From: Natronohydrobacter sp.
GTDB lineage: Bacteria > Pseudomonadota > Alphaproteobacteria > Rhodobacterales > Rhodobacteraceae
NCBI GenBank assembly: GCA_007123015.1
Contig: SKSL01000144.1
Coordinates: forward strand, 1 to 11,629
Direction: 5' to 3'
DNA length: 11,629 bases
This document shows, piece after piece, positions 1-7,600 of the stretch. The notes under the pieces are model-generated. The model was given only the letters and a program-made list of their open reading frames with translations. It was not told where the DNA came from and ran no database searches. The position numbers were made by a program, and so were the translations under genes. The stretch's first letter is position 1. Each line of letters starts with the position of its first letter.

Positions 1-1352
1 AACGGGTCTTCGGCCAGAAAGACCTGCACCTCTGCATCAAAATGCGGATAGCGCGCCGAGATGATCGCGCCATTCTGCGCCAGCAGCTTGCGCTTTTCCT
101 CTGAGCCGAAAGAATGGCCGCCGCGATGTTCGACGAATAGGCGGGGCTGATACAGGTGTTGTCCGCCCCAGGCGGCGGTTTTCTGGCACCAATCGACTTC
201 CTCGCCATAACCGCGCCCGAAGGCTGTGTCGAATTGCGGAACATGGGCCAGAAAAACCGGGTTCAGTGCCATGCAGAACCCCACACCAGTCACCCCGGCC
301 ACCAGCCCCGCGCCCGCAGGCAGGGCGGCGGCGGCGCGATCAATGGCCTCGGCCTCGCCTGTGGCCAGATCATGCCGTGCGCAGATCACGGGCACACAGG
401 CCAGCTCGGCATCATTCGACATCGGCGTGACACTTGCGACGCGCGCAGGGTCTGCAAGCATGGGCGCAACAAGGCGCGAGGCCCAGGCAGCGGGCGCCAG
501 CGCATCGGAATTCAGCAGCACCACGGCATCCCCTGCGCCGCGGGCCTGTGCTTCGGTAAAGCCGCGATTGACAGTGCCGATAAAGCCCAGATTTTGTGCA
601 TTCTCCAAGAGCGTGACCTGTCCTTCGGGCTGTCCGGCGGCCCAGTCGCGCAGCCATGGCCGGATCGCCTGGTCGGGCGAGGCATCGTCGATGACGATCA
701 GATGCCACGGCAGATCAGTGTGCTGCACCAGACGGGTCAGGCATTCCTGCAGCAGATCGAACGCCCCATAGACGGGCAGGATGATGGTGATGCGCGCCGC
801 GCCGGGCGGATTAACCGGCCGTGTGGGGGGGCTGAAAAGCGCAGGGTCCAGCGGGTGGGCCGTCTTGACCAGTCCCAGCCCGAAACAGCGACGCACATCA
901 TCGCGCGCGCTCGGGTCCTTATGGCGGAACCAGCGAACCACAGCAGGCAGCGCCTGAACGCTGCGCCAGAGAAAGCCGGGCACAAGCTGCGCGGTGCCCA
1001 TGGCAAGCTGCCAGCGGGCCAGTTGGGGCAAGGTGACGTGCACCGAGTCCGTGCCGGTTTCCAGCGTGAGCTTGGCTGTGTCACGGCAAAAGGGCAGGTC
1101 AAGGCTGAAATCAGGACCGCTCTGGCGCAGCTCGGGCACAGTGCTGCTGCTGCGCCCGCCATGCGTGAGCGAGACATGCTGCACAGTTTCCGTCACGCGC
1201 CCAGACACGACCAGCCGGTCGTGGCGCAGCGCGATCTGATCGACATACCCCAGTGGGCTGCGCGTAGCATTCTGCACTGCCGCGCCCGCGCGTGAGAGGC
1301 TGAGGTGATAGGCCGAGTACCTTCCGAAGAGACGACGGAATCTGCCTGACAC
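1..1352 (-). CDS. Family 2 glycosyltransferase (GT-A fold), C-terminus beyond the window
   Basis: This gene probably transfers a sugar from a nucleotide-sugar donor to a growing surface glycan in the cytoplasm. I translated 450 codons without a stop; the reading frame runs off the left edge, so the C-terminus is missing. The start is GTG at 1352. An in-frame TAG sits three codons upstream, so no longer start is possible; only a weak AGG lies nearby. Residues 1-185 are not recognised and look partly beta-rich. The GT-A domain starts near residue 187. It shows ILPVYGAFDLL (191-201), the donor-binding DDASPD (222-227), NLGF (254-257), the DXD-like LLNSDA (279-284), TGVGFCMAL (355-363) and GYGEEVDWCQ (381-390), which should hold the catalytic base. 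This pattern is typical of GT2 rhamnosyltransferase-like enzymes; donor and acceptor cannot be told. It lies 85 bases downstream of the permease gene on the same strand and may be cotranscribed with it. Confidence 0.9.
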   Translation of the reverse strand, partial: MSGRFRRLFGRYSAYHLSLSRAGAAVQNATRSPLGYVDQIALRHDRLVVSGRVTETVQHVSLTHGGRSSSTVPELRQSGPDFSLDLPFCRDTAKLTLETGTDSVHVTLPQLARWQLAMGTAQLVPGFLWRSVQALPAVVRWFRHKDPSARDDVRRCFGLGLVKTAHPLDPALFSPPTRPVNPPGAARITIILPVYGAFDLLQECLTRLVQHTDLPWHLIVIDDASPDQAIRPWLRDWAAGQPEGQVTLLENAQNLGFIGTVNRGFTEAQARGAGDAVVLLNSDALAPAAWASRLVAPMLADPARVASVTPMSNDAELACVPVICARHDLATGEAEAIDRAAAALPAGAGLVAGVTGVGFCMALNPVFLAHVPQFDTAFGRGYGEEVDWCQKTAAWGGQHLYQPRLFVEHRGGHSFGSEEKRKLLAQNGAIISARYPHFDAEVQVFLAEDP

Positions 1353-1393
1353 TCGAAACTACCTGTCTTTATTGTTCTGCGGCTCTCTTATGC

Positions 1394-1417
1394 GCCATGG
1401 CGCGGTCTGTCCATGGC
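1394..1417. repeat. Inverted repeat/hairpin between the permease and GT2 genes
   Basis: GCCATGG (1394-1400) and CCATGGC (1411-1417) form a perfect 7-bp stem with a 10-base loop. The left arm also lies in a 12-base palindrome, GCGCCATGGCGC (1392-1403). No T-run follows on either strand, so it does not look like a classical intrinsic terminator. In the minus-strand transcript it would form an RNA hairpin in the 85-base gap between the permease stop and the GTG start of the glycosyltransferase. There it could act as a processing or stability element; that role is inference. Confidence 0.4.
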
Positions 1418-1437
1418 CGAGCTTCACGGCTTGCCTG

Positions 1438-2265
1438 TCAGATATTGATCAGATCCCGGTGATAGCGGCTCAGGAACACCAGACCAATGACGCCGCAAAC
1501 TCCGGCGAAGGTAAGAACATAGACCCAGGAGATGTAGTCTGCATCATAGGAGAAATAGAAACCCCGTCGCATCATGCCGGTCATATGGATAATCGGATTG
1601 TACCAAACCACATCATCCCGCCAAGGCTGCGGGATCGTCTCATAAGTGTAGAAAACACCTGACATGATGAAAAGCGGGCGCGTCAGGATGGACCAAGCCC
1701 GCTGCCACAACGGGAATTGCGTGAACAGGAAGCAGTTTAGTGTGCCTACTCCGACGGCAAGTAAGGCTACCCCGACTAAAGCGAGCCCTATCGTCGTGAA
1801 GTCGAGCAGCACATCAGACGGGAAAAGAAACATGATCCCCGCGAAGATCAGATAGGCGACCAAAATCCCTGTCAGAAATTGCAAGATGAACCGTGCGATG
1901 AGCGCATCGACCCAGGTCACGCTAGGATATGTGAGCAGCGGACGCGAAAAATTGATCGCTTGCGCCAGATTGCCTGAGATCGACATGAAAAGAGTGAAAG
2001 GGAGAATCCCCGTTGCATAGAACAGCGGGAAACTTGTTCCAAGCGGTGGATCGCGCATGAAGGCTGTGAACACAGCCGTCAGCAGGATGATCCCGGCAAC
2101 AGGCTCCAGAATCGCCCAGATATACCCCCCCGGCGAGCGGCCATAGGTTGACGTCATCTCGCGCAGGACAAGGGCCATGATCGTCCGCCCGCTGGCAAAG
2201 CGGCGCCGCGGTCGCTTGGCGCGCCCGGCGGGTAATCTGAGCGGCTGTTGCGTGTTATCTGTCAC
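1438..2265 (-). CDS. kpsM: Capsular polysaccharide ABC exporter, permease subunit (KpsM-like)
   Basis: This is the integral-membrane subunit of an ABC-2 type polysaccharide exporter. It forms the inner-membrane path through which the KpsT-type ATPase drives the finished glycan. The protein has 275 residues, about the usual length for KpsM. A basic cytoplasmic N-terminus (residues 1-30, rich in Arg/Lys) is followed by hydrophobic segments near 50-68, 80-98, 121-147, 155-180, 195-207 and 246-266. Family-like features are LVLREMTSTYGRSPGGYIWA (32-51) before the first helix, the NPIIHM stretch (223-228) and the C-terminal RYHRDLI. The start is GTG at 2265 with two TAGG stretches just upstream. 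An ATG at residue 30 is possible but would remove the basic N-terminus. Unlike the common kpsM-kpsT pairing, it is transcribed away from the copolymerase and ATPase genes, across a shared 117-base intergenic region. Confidence 0.92.
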   Translation of the reverse strand: MTDNTQQPLRLPAGRAKRPRRRFASGRTIMALVLREMTSTYGRSPGGYIWAILEPVAGIILLTAVFTAFMRDPPLGTSFPLFYATGILPFTLFMSISGNLAQAINFSRPLLTYPSVTWVDALIARFILQFLTGILVAYLIFAGIMFLFPSDVLLDFTTIGLALVGVALLAVGVGTLNCFLFTQFPLWQRAWSILTRPLFIMSGVFYTYETIPQPWRDDVVWYNPIIHMTGMMRRGFYFSYDADYISWVYVLTFAGVCGVIGLVFLSRYHRDLINI

Positions 2266-2321
2266 TGTGCCTAGCCTATCGCTGCAATGTCATCACCGCA
2301 AGGTTGCCTCTGGGGATCATC

Positions 2322-2364
2322 CCGTGGTACCTATACGACAGCCACGGTTATGGAGTATCCGTGG
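2322..2364. repeat. Three alternating inverted-repeat arms in the divergent kpsM/kpsE region
   Basis: CCGTGG (2322-2327), its reverse complement CCACGG (2342-2347) and CCGTGG again (2359-2364) are separated by 14 and 11 bases. The middle arm can pair with either outer arm, so two mutually exclusive hairpins are possible in RNA. In DNA, the same layout could serve as operator half-sites between the divergent genes. It overlaps the proposed kpsM promoter: the middle arm touches its -10 box and the right arm lies in its spacer. No regulator is identifiable from the window. Confidence 0.4.
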
Positions 2365-2375
2365 GCTTAACGCAA
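2347..2375 (-). promoter_or_regulatory. Candidate sigma-70-type promoter toward kpsM
   Basis: On the minus strand TTGCGT (2375-2370) and CATAAC (2352-2347) are separated by 17 bases. They match the -35 and -10 consensus at 3 and 4 of 6 positions. Transcription would begin near 2340 and give a leader of about 75 bases before the GTG at 2265. The match is modest, and alphaproteobacterial promoters are often poorly conserved, so this remains a candidate. I found no comparably good promoter on the plus strand for the copolymerase gene. Confidence 0.27.
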
Positions 2376-2382
2376 TTATGCC

Positions 2383-3825
2383 GTGACCAAAGTGTTTATC
2401 CAAGCGCCCCCCACCATGACTGAAGCGCGCGCGCCCGAAAGGGTGCCGTCGCGCTCGGCTCTGCCCAGAGGTCCTTTACCCTTGCCCGAGAAATCGACCA
2501 GCCCGATGCGGGTCTCTGCCGAACGCTCTGCAGAATTGCGTGTCATCCCAGAGCGCGCGCCTGGTCCGGTCGTTGCGCCGCCCCGGCCGCCCGAACATGG
2601 GTCTGGGCTGATCTCTCAACCGCAGCCGACCCCGCACCAGCCGCAACCACAACCGCAGCCACAGCCTCCGGTTTCCGAGGGCCGACCTACAGTTTCCCCG
2701 GCGAGTTTCCGCCTGCGCCATCTTTTGTTAACCATCAGCTTTTTTCTGATGGTGATTGTGCCATCGGGGATCACTGGTGGATATCTGTGGGGCTGGGCGC
2801 ATGATCAATATGCCTCGACAGTCGGTTTCTCGGTTCGGCGTGAAGAAGGCGGGACGGCGATTGACCTGCTGGGCGGGCTGACAACAATGTCGGGGCTCAG
2901 TTCTTCAGACACGGATATCCTGTTCCGATTCCTGCAAAGCCAGCGCCTTGTCACGAAACTTGATGATCAACTGGATTTGCGCGGGATCTGGTCGAAGCCT
3001 GAAAACGATCCGATTTTCAGTTTTCAGGGCAGTTCTACCGAAGATCTTGTGGATTTCTGGCAGCGCAAAGTTCGGGTTGCCTATGACAAGGGCTCTGGAA
3101 TGATCGAAGTGCGGGTGCTGGCCTTTGATCCGGATGATGCCACAACAATCGCCGAGGCACTGTTCGATGAAAGTGTCGTGATGATCAACGAACTCTCGGC
3201 AATCGCGCGAGAGGACGCAATTCGCTTCGCGCGCGTTGACCTGGATGAAGCGGTCGAACAGCTTCGGACCGCGCGCGAAGCGCTGGCTGTGTTCCGAAAT
3301 CGTCATCAGTTGGTCGATCCGCGCATTGATCTTCAGAACCAGGGCGGTCTTTTGGGCAGCTTGCAAGCCCAGCTCTCCACGGCTCTGATCGATTACGATT
3401 TGTTGCGGGAAACAGTCCGACCAAATGATCCGCGCTATGTGCAGGCGCTGCGCCGGATCGAAGTGATTGAAGATCGGATCGACGCTGAACGCAGCAAGAT
3501 CGGTTTGACCCAGATGCCCGACGCCGACGCGCTCGATGCTAGCGACGCAAATGTATTTGCGTCACTTGTCGGCGAATTCGAGCGTTTATCTGTTGATCTG
3601 GAATTCGCGGAACGCAGTTATCTGGCCGCGCTGACCGCCTACAGTTCCGCCCTGGCCGAAGCGCGTCGCCAAAGCCGTTACCTTGCTGCTTATGCGATGC
3701 CGACCCGCGCGGAAACTTCGCGCTTTCCGGAACGCTGGCAGCTCTTCGGTCTGGTCACGTTGTTCATATTTCTTCTGTGGTCCGTCATGGCCCTGGTGGC
3801 CTATGCTCTGAAAGACCGCCGATAA
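2383..3825 (+). CDS. kpsE: Capsule export inner-membrane copolymerase/adaptor (KpsE/CtrB/BexC-like)
   Basis: This inner-membrane protein spans the periplasm and links the KpsM/KpsT transporter to the outer-membrane channel in ABC-dependent capsule export (PCP-3 family). It has 480 residues; relatives are usually nearer 380. The extra length is a cytoplasmic tail of about 110 residues that is Pro-rich, with a Pro-Gln alternation at 79-96. Transmembrane helix 1 covers about 113-138. The periplasmic part (139-450) contains predicted coiled coil around 280-305 and 350-372. A C-terminal Pro-rich motif (YAMPTRAETSRFPERW, 437-452) matches the P-x-x-P-like signature before the second transmembrane helix (452-475). 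The short end KDRR is cytoplasmic. The start is uncertain: GTG at 2383 is the first possible codon after an in-frame TAA at 2368, ATG at 2416 (residue 12) is the alternative, and neither has a clear Shine-Dalgarno sequence. The ATPase gene follows 13 bases after the stop. Confidence 0.9.
   Translation: MTKVFIQAPPTMTEARAPERVPSRSALPRGPLPLPEKSTSPMRVSAERSAELRVIPERAPGPVVAPPRPPEHGSGLISQPQPTPHQPQPQPQPQPPVSEGRPTVSPASFRLRHLLLTISFFLMVIVPSGITGGYLWGWAHDQYASTVGFSVRREEGGTAIDLLGGLTTMSGLSSSDTDILFRFLQSQRLVTKLDDQLDLRGIWSKPENDPIFSFQGSSTEDLVDFWQRKVRVAYDKGSGMIEVRVLAFDPDDATTIAEALFDESVVMINELSAIAREDAIRFARVDLDEAVEQLRTAREALAVFRNRHQLVDPRIDLQNQGGLLGSLQAQLSTALIDYDLLRETVRPNDPRYVQALRRIEVIEDRIDAERSKIGLTQMPDADALDASDANVFASLVGEFERLSVDLEFAERSYLAALTAYSSALAEARRQSRYLAAYAMPTRAETSRFPERWQLFGLVTLFIFLLWSVMALVAYALKDRR
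2617..2670 (+). repeat. Pro-Gln codon repeat in the N-terminal tail of the copolymerase
   Basis: Residues 79-96 of the KpsE-like protein are mostly alternating Gln and Pro, interrupted once by Thr-Pro-His. The underlying DNA is a degenerate CAR-CCN repeat mixing CAG/CAA and CCG/CCA/CCC/CCT codons. That mixture suggests selection for the peptide, or an old expansion, more than recent slippage of an identical unit. Confidence 0.6.
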
Positions 3826-3828
3826 GGG
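3825..3828 (+). promoter_or_regulatory. Ribosome binding site of kpsT overlapping the kpsE stop
   Basis: The AGGG at 3825-3828 begins on the last base of the copolymerase TAA stop codon (3823-3825) and lies 10 bases before the ATG at 3839. The overlap suggests translational coupling of the two export genes and supports ATG 3839 as the ATPase start. Confidence 0.5.
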
Positions 3829-3838
3829 CGCAAGCCAC

Positions 3839-4495
3839 ATGATCTGTCTTGAGAACCTCACAAAAACCTATTTCCTCGACGGGCAGAGGAAAACAGTTGC
3901 CGATAGTATCAACGCCACCTTTCCAACCGGTGCCGTTGTGGCCCTATTGGGGCGCAATGGTGCCGGGAAATCCACCCTGCTCAAGATTATCGCAGGGATC
4001 GAGGATCCGACTTATGGTCAGGTCACCTCGACCGGGACGATTTCATGGCCGGTCGGCTTTGCCGGATCGTTCCACCGTGATCTGACAGGACAACAGAATG
4101 TCCGGTTCATCGCGCGAATCTACGGGGTCGATACGCAAGAGCTTTCGGAATTTGTCGAGGATTTCGCAGAGCTTGGCGTGCATTACCGCCTGCCGTTCCG
4201 GTCGTATTCTTCTGGCATGCGCTCGCGACTGGCATTTGGAACCTCGATGGGCATTGCCTTCGATACCTATCTTGTCGATGAAGTCACTGCCGTCGGCGAT
4301 GCGTCATTTCGGGCCCGCAGCGCCCGCGTGTTCAAGGAACGCATGCGTTACGCAGGTGCGGTCGTTGTGACCCATTCGACGGGCCAGGCGCGCGACCTAT
4401 GCGATGCGGCTGCAGTACTCGAAAATGGTAAACTCTATTATTACGAGGATATCGAAGAAGGCATCGCGCATCACAATCGCAACATGGCGGCGTGA
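3839..4495 (+). CDS. kpsT: Capsular polysaccharide ABC exporter, ATP-binding subunit (KpsT-like)
   Basis: This cytoplasmic ATPase powers polysaccharide export with the KpsM-type permease. Its 218 residues match the compact KpsT family. The Walker A motif GRNGAGKST is at 38-46. The ABC signature is YSSGM at 123-127, the KpsT-type form of LSGGQ. Walker B YLVDE is at 144-148 with the glutamate E148, the D-loop AVGD at 151-154 and the switch histidine H179 in VTHS. All catalytic motifs are intact, so the protein should be active. The gene lies 13 bases after the copolymerase gene and is very likely cotranscribed with it. Its permease partner is encoded separately on the other strand, about 1.6 kb away. 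It ends facing the multi-domain glycosyltransferase gene across a 110-base convergent gap with no convincing terminator. Confidence 0.95.
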   Translation: MICLENLTKTYFLDGQRKTVADSINATFPTGAVVALLGRNGAGKSTLLKIIAGIEDPTYGQVTSTGTISWPVGFAGSFHRDLTGQQNVRFIARIYGVDTQELSEFVEDFAELGVHYRLPFRSYSSGMRSRLAFGTSMGIAFDTYLVDEVTAVGDASFRARSARVFKERMRYAGAVVVTHSTGQARDLCDAAAVLENGKLYYYEDIEEGIAHHNRNMAA

Positions 4496-4605
4496 TCTGC
4501 CGTTTGCGTGGGCTTGCCCCGCACAAGGCACCTTGGGGCGCTGTTTCGGATGTCGCAGTTTCGGTCACTCCCCCAAAGCGAAGGGCCGTGCAGTGCAGGC
4601 CGCTT

Positions 4606-7600
4606 TCAGGTCAGATCACCATTCCAGAAAGGCCGTATCCCGTCAGCTGGCGCGAAGACAGGCGGGGCATCCTGTGCGGAACCAATCCCTTCGGGCAGGC
4701 TTGGCAGATCGGCGATATGGTGCTGCGCTGCAAACCAGATCGGCAGGAAACGGTTGCGGTCGAAAGCATGGGCCTGTGGGTAGGGCCAGGGCCGGTGCAA
4801 ATGGCTTAGCAGCCAATGCGCGCCCTGCTTCAGGCTCGCGCCAGAGCGCGCCTTGTACCCCCATAGATCAACCCCCCAGACCCGCGCCAGTTGTGCCAGA
4901 TTGATCCAGCTTTGGACATTCAGGCAACAGTCATGTGCTGTCGTCTGACTGGCCAGCTCCTCGGGTTGAAGCCCGTCGGCATCAAACTGTTCTGCAATAC
5001 GTCCCATCGCGCGGGCCAGAGTTTCATAAAGCAGATCCGTCTGGTCCAGAAAAGCCGCAAGTGCACTTACCTGCAGGTCATAGCAGGTGCCATGATGGTT
5101 TGGTGTCGCCCTTGCGGCACGGCCCTGATCCGAGGCTTGAAGCCAGTCCAGATAGTGGCCTGCCCAGTCCTGAAACTGACCAAGACGCTGGTCACACAGC
5201 ACGCCCTGTCGGTGCAGCAGGCGCAGGGCATCAAGATAATGGTAGACATCTTTCAACTCTATCAGGCCGGTCGGGGTGCCGTGATTGCCATTATGCCCGA
5301 TGCGCAGCTGAGCATAGGTCAGATGGGCTGTCATCTGCGTCGCAGGGTCCAGAAAGAAGCGGTCCAGATGCGCGACAGCATGCGCGCCATATGCGCTGCG
5401 CCCTGTCACATGGCTGGCCAGAGCAAGGATCAGGCTGTCATCGAACAGTTGCTGTAGCCGCGTCCGGTCATAGGCGTCGCTGCCGGGAGCAAATGGCGCG
5501 GTCCCCGGGACCGGTTCCCCGTCGCGCCGAATATAGGGCAGCCCGTCCGGGCTGTGCGGGTCGGGCCACCAATATGCGGCGGGATGCCAGTAATCCTGCC
5601 AGTTCCCGCTTGGCGGCAGGCTGGTCTTGTCAGTCACGGAAAACGGGCCCCGCTCAAGCGCCTGATCGGCCATATGGGTCAGCCGGACGCGCAGCGCCAT
5701 GATGCGGCTGCCGGGGACAAGCGCTTCCGGAGCGAAGGTGCGATCAAGCGCGTCTGTATTCACTGATGTCAGCCGCGCAGGACCGGCTTTCGCAAGCCTT
5801 TTGTCCAGTTGGCGCAGCGCTCTCAGAACGGCCTGTGTCCGCACCAGCCCGCTTTGCCGGGTCGCCTGCGCAGCCTCGGTTTCCAACGCGCCGGGCTTGG
5901 AACAGAGCCGCGCAGCCCAGCCCGCCTGTCCGACCCCGCCCTCGGGCGGCGCGACTGGGCGGCATGGTGGACCCCAAGGCGCGTCCTCATGGCTGTCCCA
6001 TGCCCCCGGCACACCCAGATGCCGCAGCAATTCGACCTTGGGGCCATGGCCATCGGCGACAGCTTCATTGAACCACAGATCAGCCCCGCTGCGGAAGATG
6101 AGCTGCGGCTCTTCAATCGGCTCCGGGATGGGGCCGCCTTGCAACAGCGCGGCCCTGTCCCGCATATGCGCCATGGGCACTGTGAAGACCTTTCGGCCCG
6201 GCTGTGCCTGCATATCGGCCCGGATCGCGTCCCAACTGTCGGCGGTGACAAAGCAATTGCCATCCCATGGCAGGATCCACTCGGCCTGTCCCTGCCCATC
6301 GAGCAGCGCCATATTGCGCGCGCCATTGGTATTCATCGCATAGAGGGTCTTGGACCGGTTGACCGCGCTCTGGGCCTGATCCTGTTCGGAAGGGTCGAGA
6401 TCGGCATAGCCCGGTGCAGACAGAAAGCCCGGTTGCCCGAAGATATCGACATCGAAGCTGATGCGGCGGTAATGCTCTGGATCGAAGGGCAGGCGCAGCC
6501 AAGGCAGTTGGTGACGGTCCAGAAGCGCGATGATCCGGGCTTCAATGTCCGGGTCGATGATCCGGTTGAGGATGAATTTCCGCGTGCAGCCCTCGATCCG
6601 GGGATCCTGCGTTAGCATGAAGCGCAGATTTTCCAGTGTCGGCCCAGTGCTATGATGGGCGGACAGGTCATTGCCAAGGATCCGATACAGGATGACATTT
6701 TGTGCGCAGGGCCGGATCAACCGGGGCGCAGGCTGTGGGGCGGGATTGGCCATGCCGCGCCATGGGACAGAATAGCGCTCGGCCAGATCGCGCAGCGCTG
6801 CGCGCGGGGCCAGCCCGTCGAAACCCTGCCGGAAGCGTTTCTCGAAGAGCGATACCTCTGCGGTTTCAGAATTGACAGTCGTAGGCGGGCTGTCACCTTC
6901 GACCAGAGTAGCGTCGGGGGCGTCGATGAATTGCCCAGTGGCGCGGGCGATGGCGCTCAATTCGATTGCCGCCTGTTGCCCATGATAGCCGGGAAACAGG
7001 ATCGGCCCGCCGTAAAGACCACGCAGCCAATCCATCCGCCCCATGCCGCAGGCCGCGCCCTGCAGGTCCCGGCTGCCGTTGAACGCAAGGAACCCCAGCC
7101 CGGTGGCGTCCAGATGACCCTGCGCCGCCGCCAGCCAGCCTTGAGTCGGATAAACTTCGTCAGATGCAAACACGACATAGCGCATCTCCAGCCGTGCAGC
7201 GGCCATATTCAGACTGGCCGTAAAGCCCAAGCCCTTGCGATCAAGCGCGATCACGACATGGGCCGCCATGCCTGCGCGCTTTAAAAGCCGCTCGGCTGTG
7301 CTCTGCGCGCGCTTCAGCGTGGTCGCATAGAGAATGATCGCGACCCCGTCCGGGTCCGAAAGCGTGAAATCGCCCGGATCGGCCATGTCCATCAGATGCC
7401 CCTGCTCCTGTGCAGGGGGTGCCGGCAGCGTGATAAAATCAGCACTGTCGCCAGTCAGGCTGCGATAGAAGTGATTGAACTCTGCCGCGAAATCCTGCGC
7501 GATCGCCAGCGGCCCGCTGATCTGCGTCTGCGCGCGGTAGGCGGCCATCGCAAAGGCGCCGCGACCGGCAGCATAGGAAAACTGGCGTAGGTAAAGCCGT

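Noticed and set aside
156..1295. A 379-codon open frame on the plus strand
   Set aside because: It is antisense to the glycosyltransferase with clear GT2 motifs on the minus strand. Its composition is low in hydrophobic residues and shows no domain.
4516..4539. Imperfect hairpin in the convergent gap after kpsT (GCCC/GGGC outside, CAAG/CTTG inside)
   Set aside because: The stem is interrupted by a four-base bulge and there is no T-run on either strand, so I do not call it a terminator although one would be expected between convergent genes.
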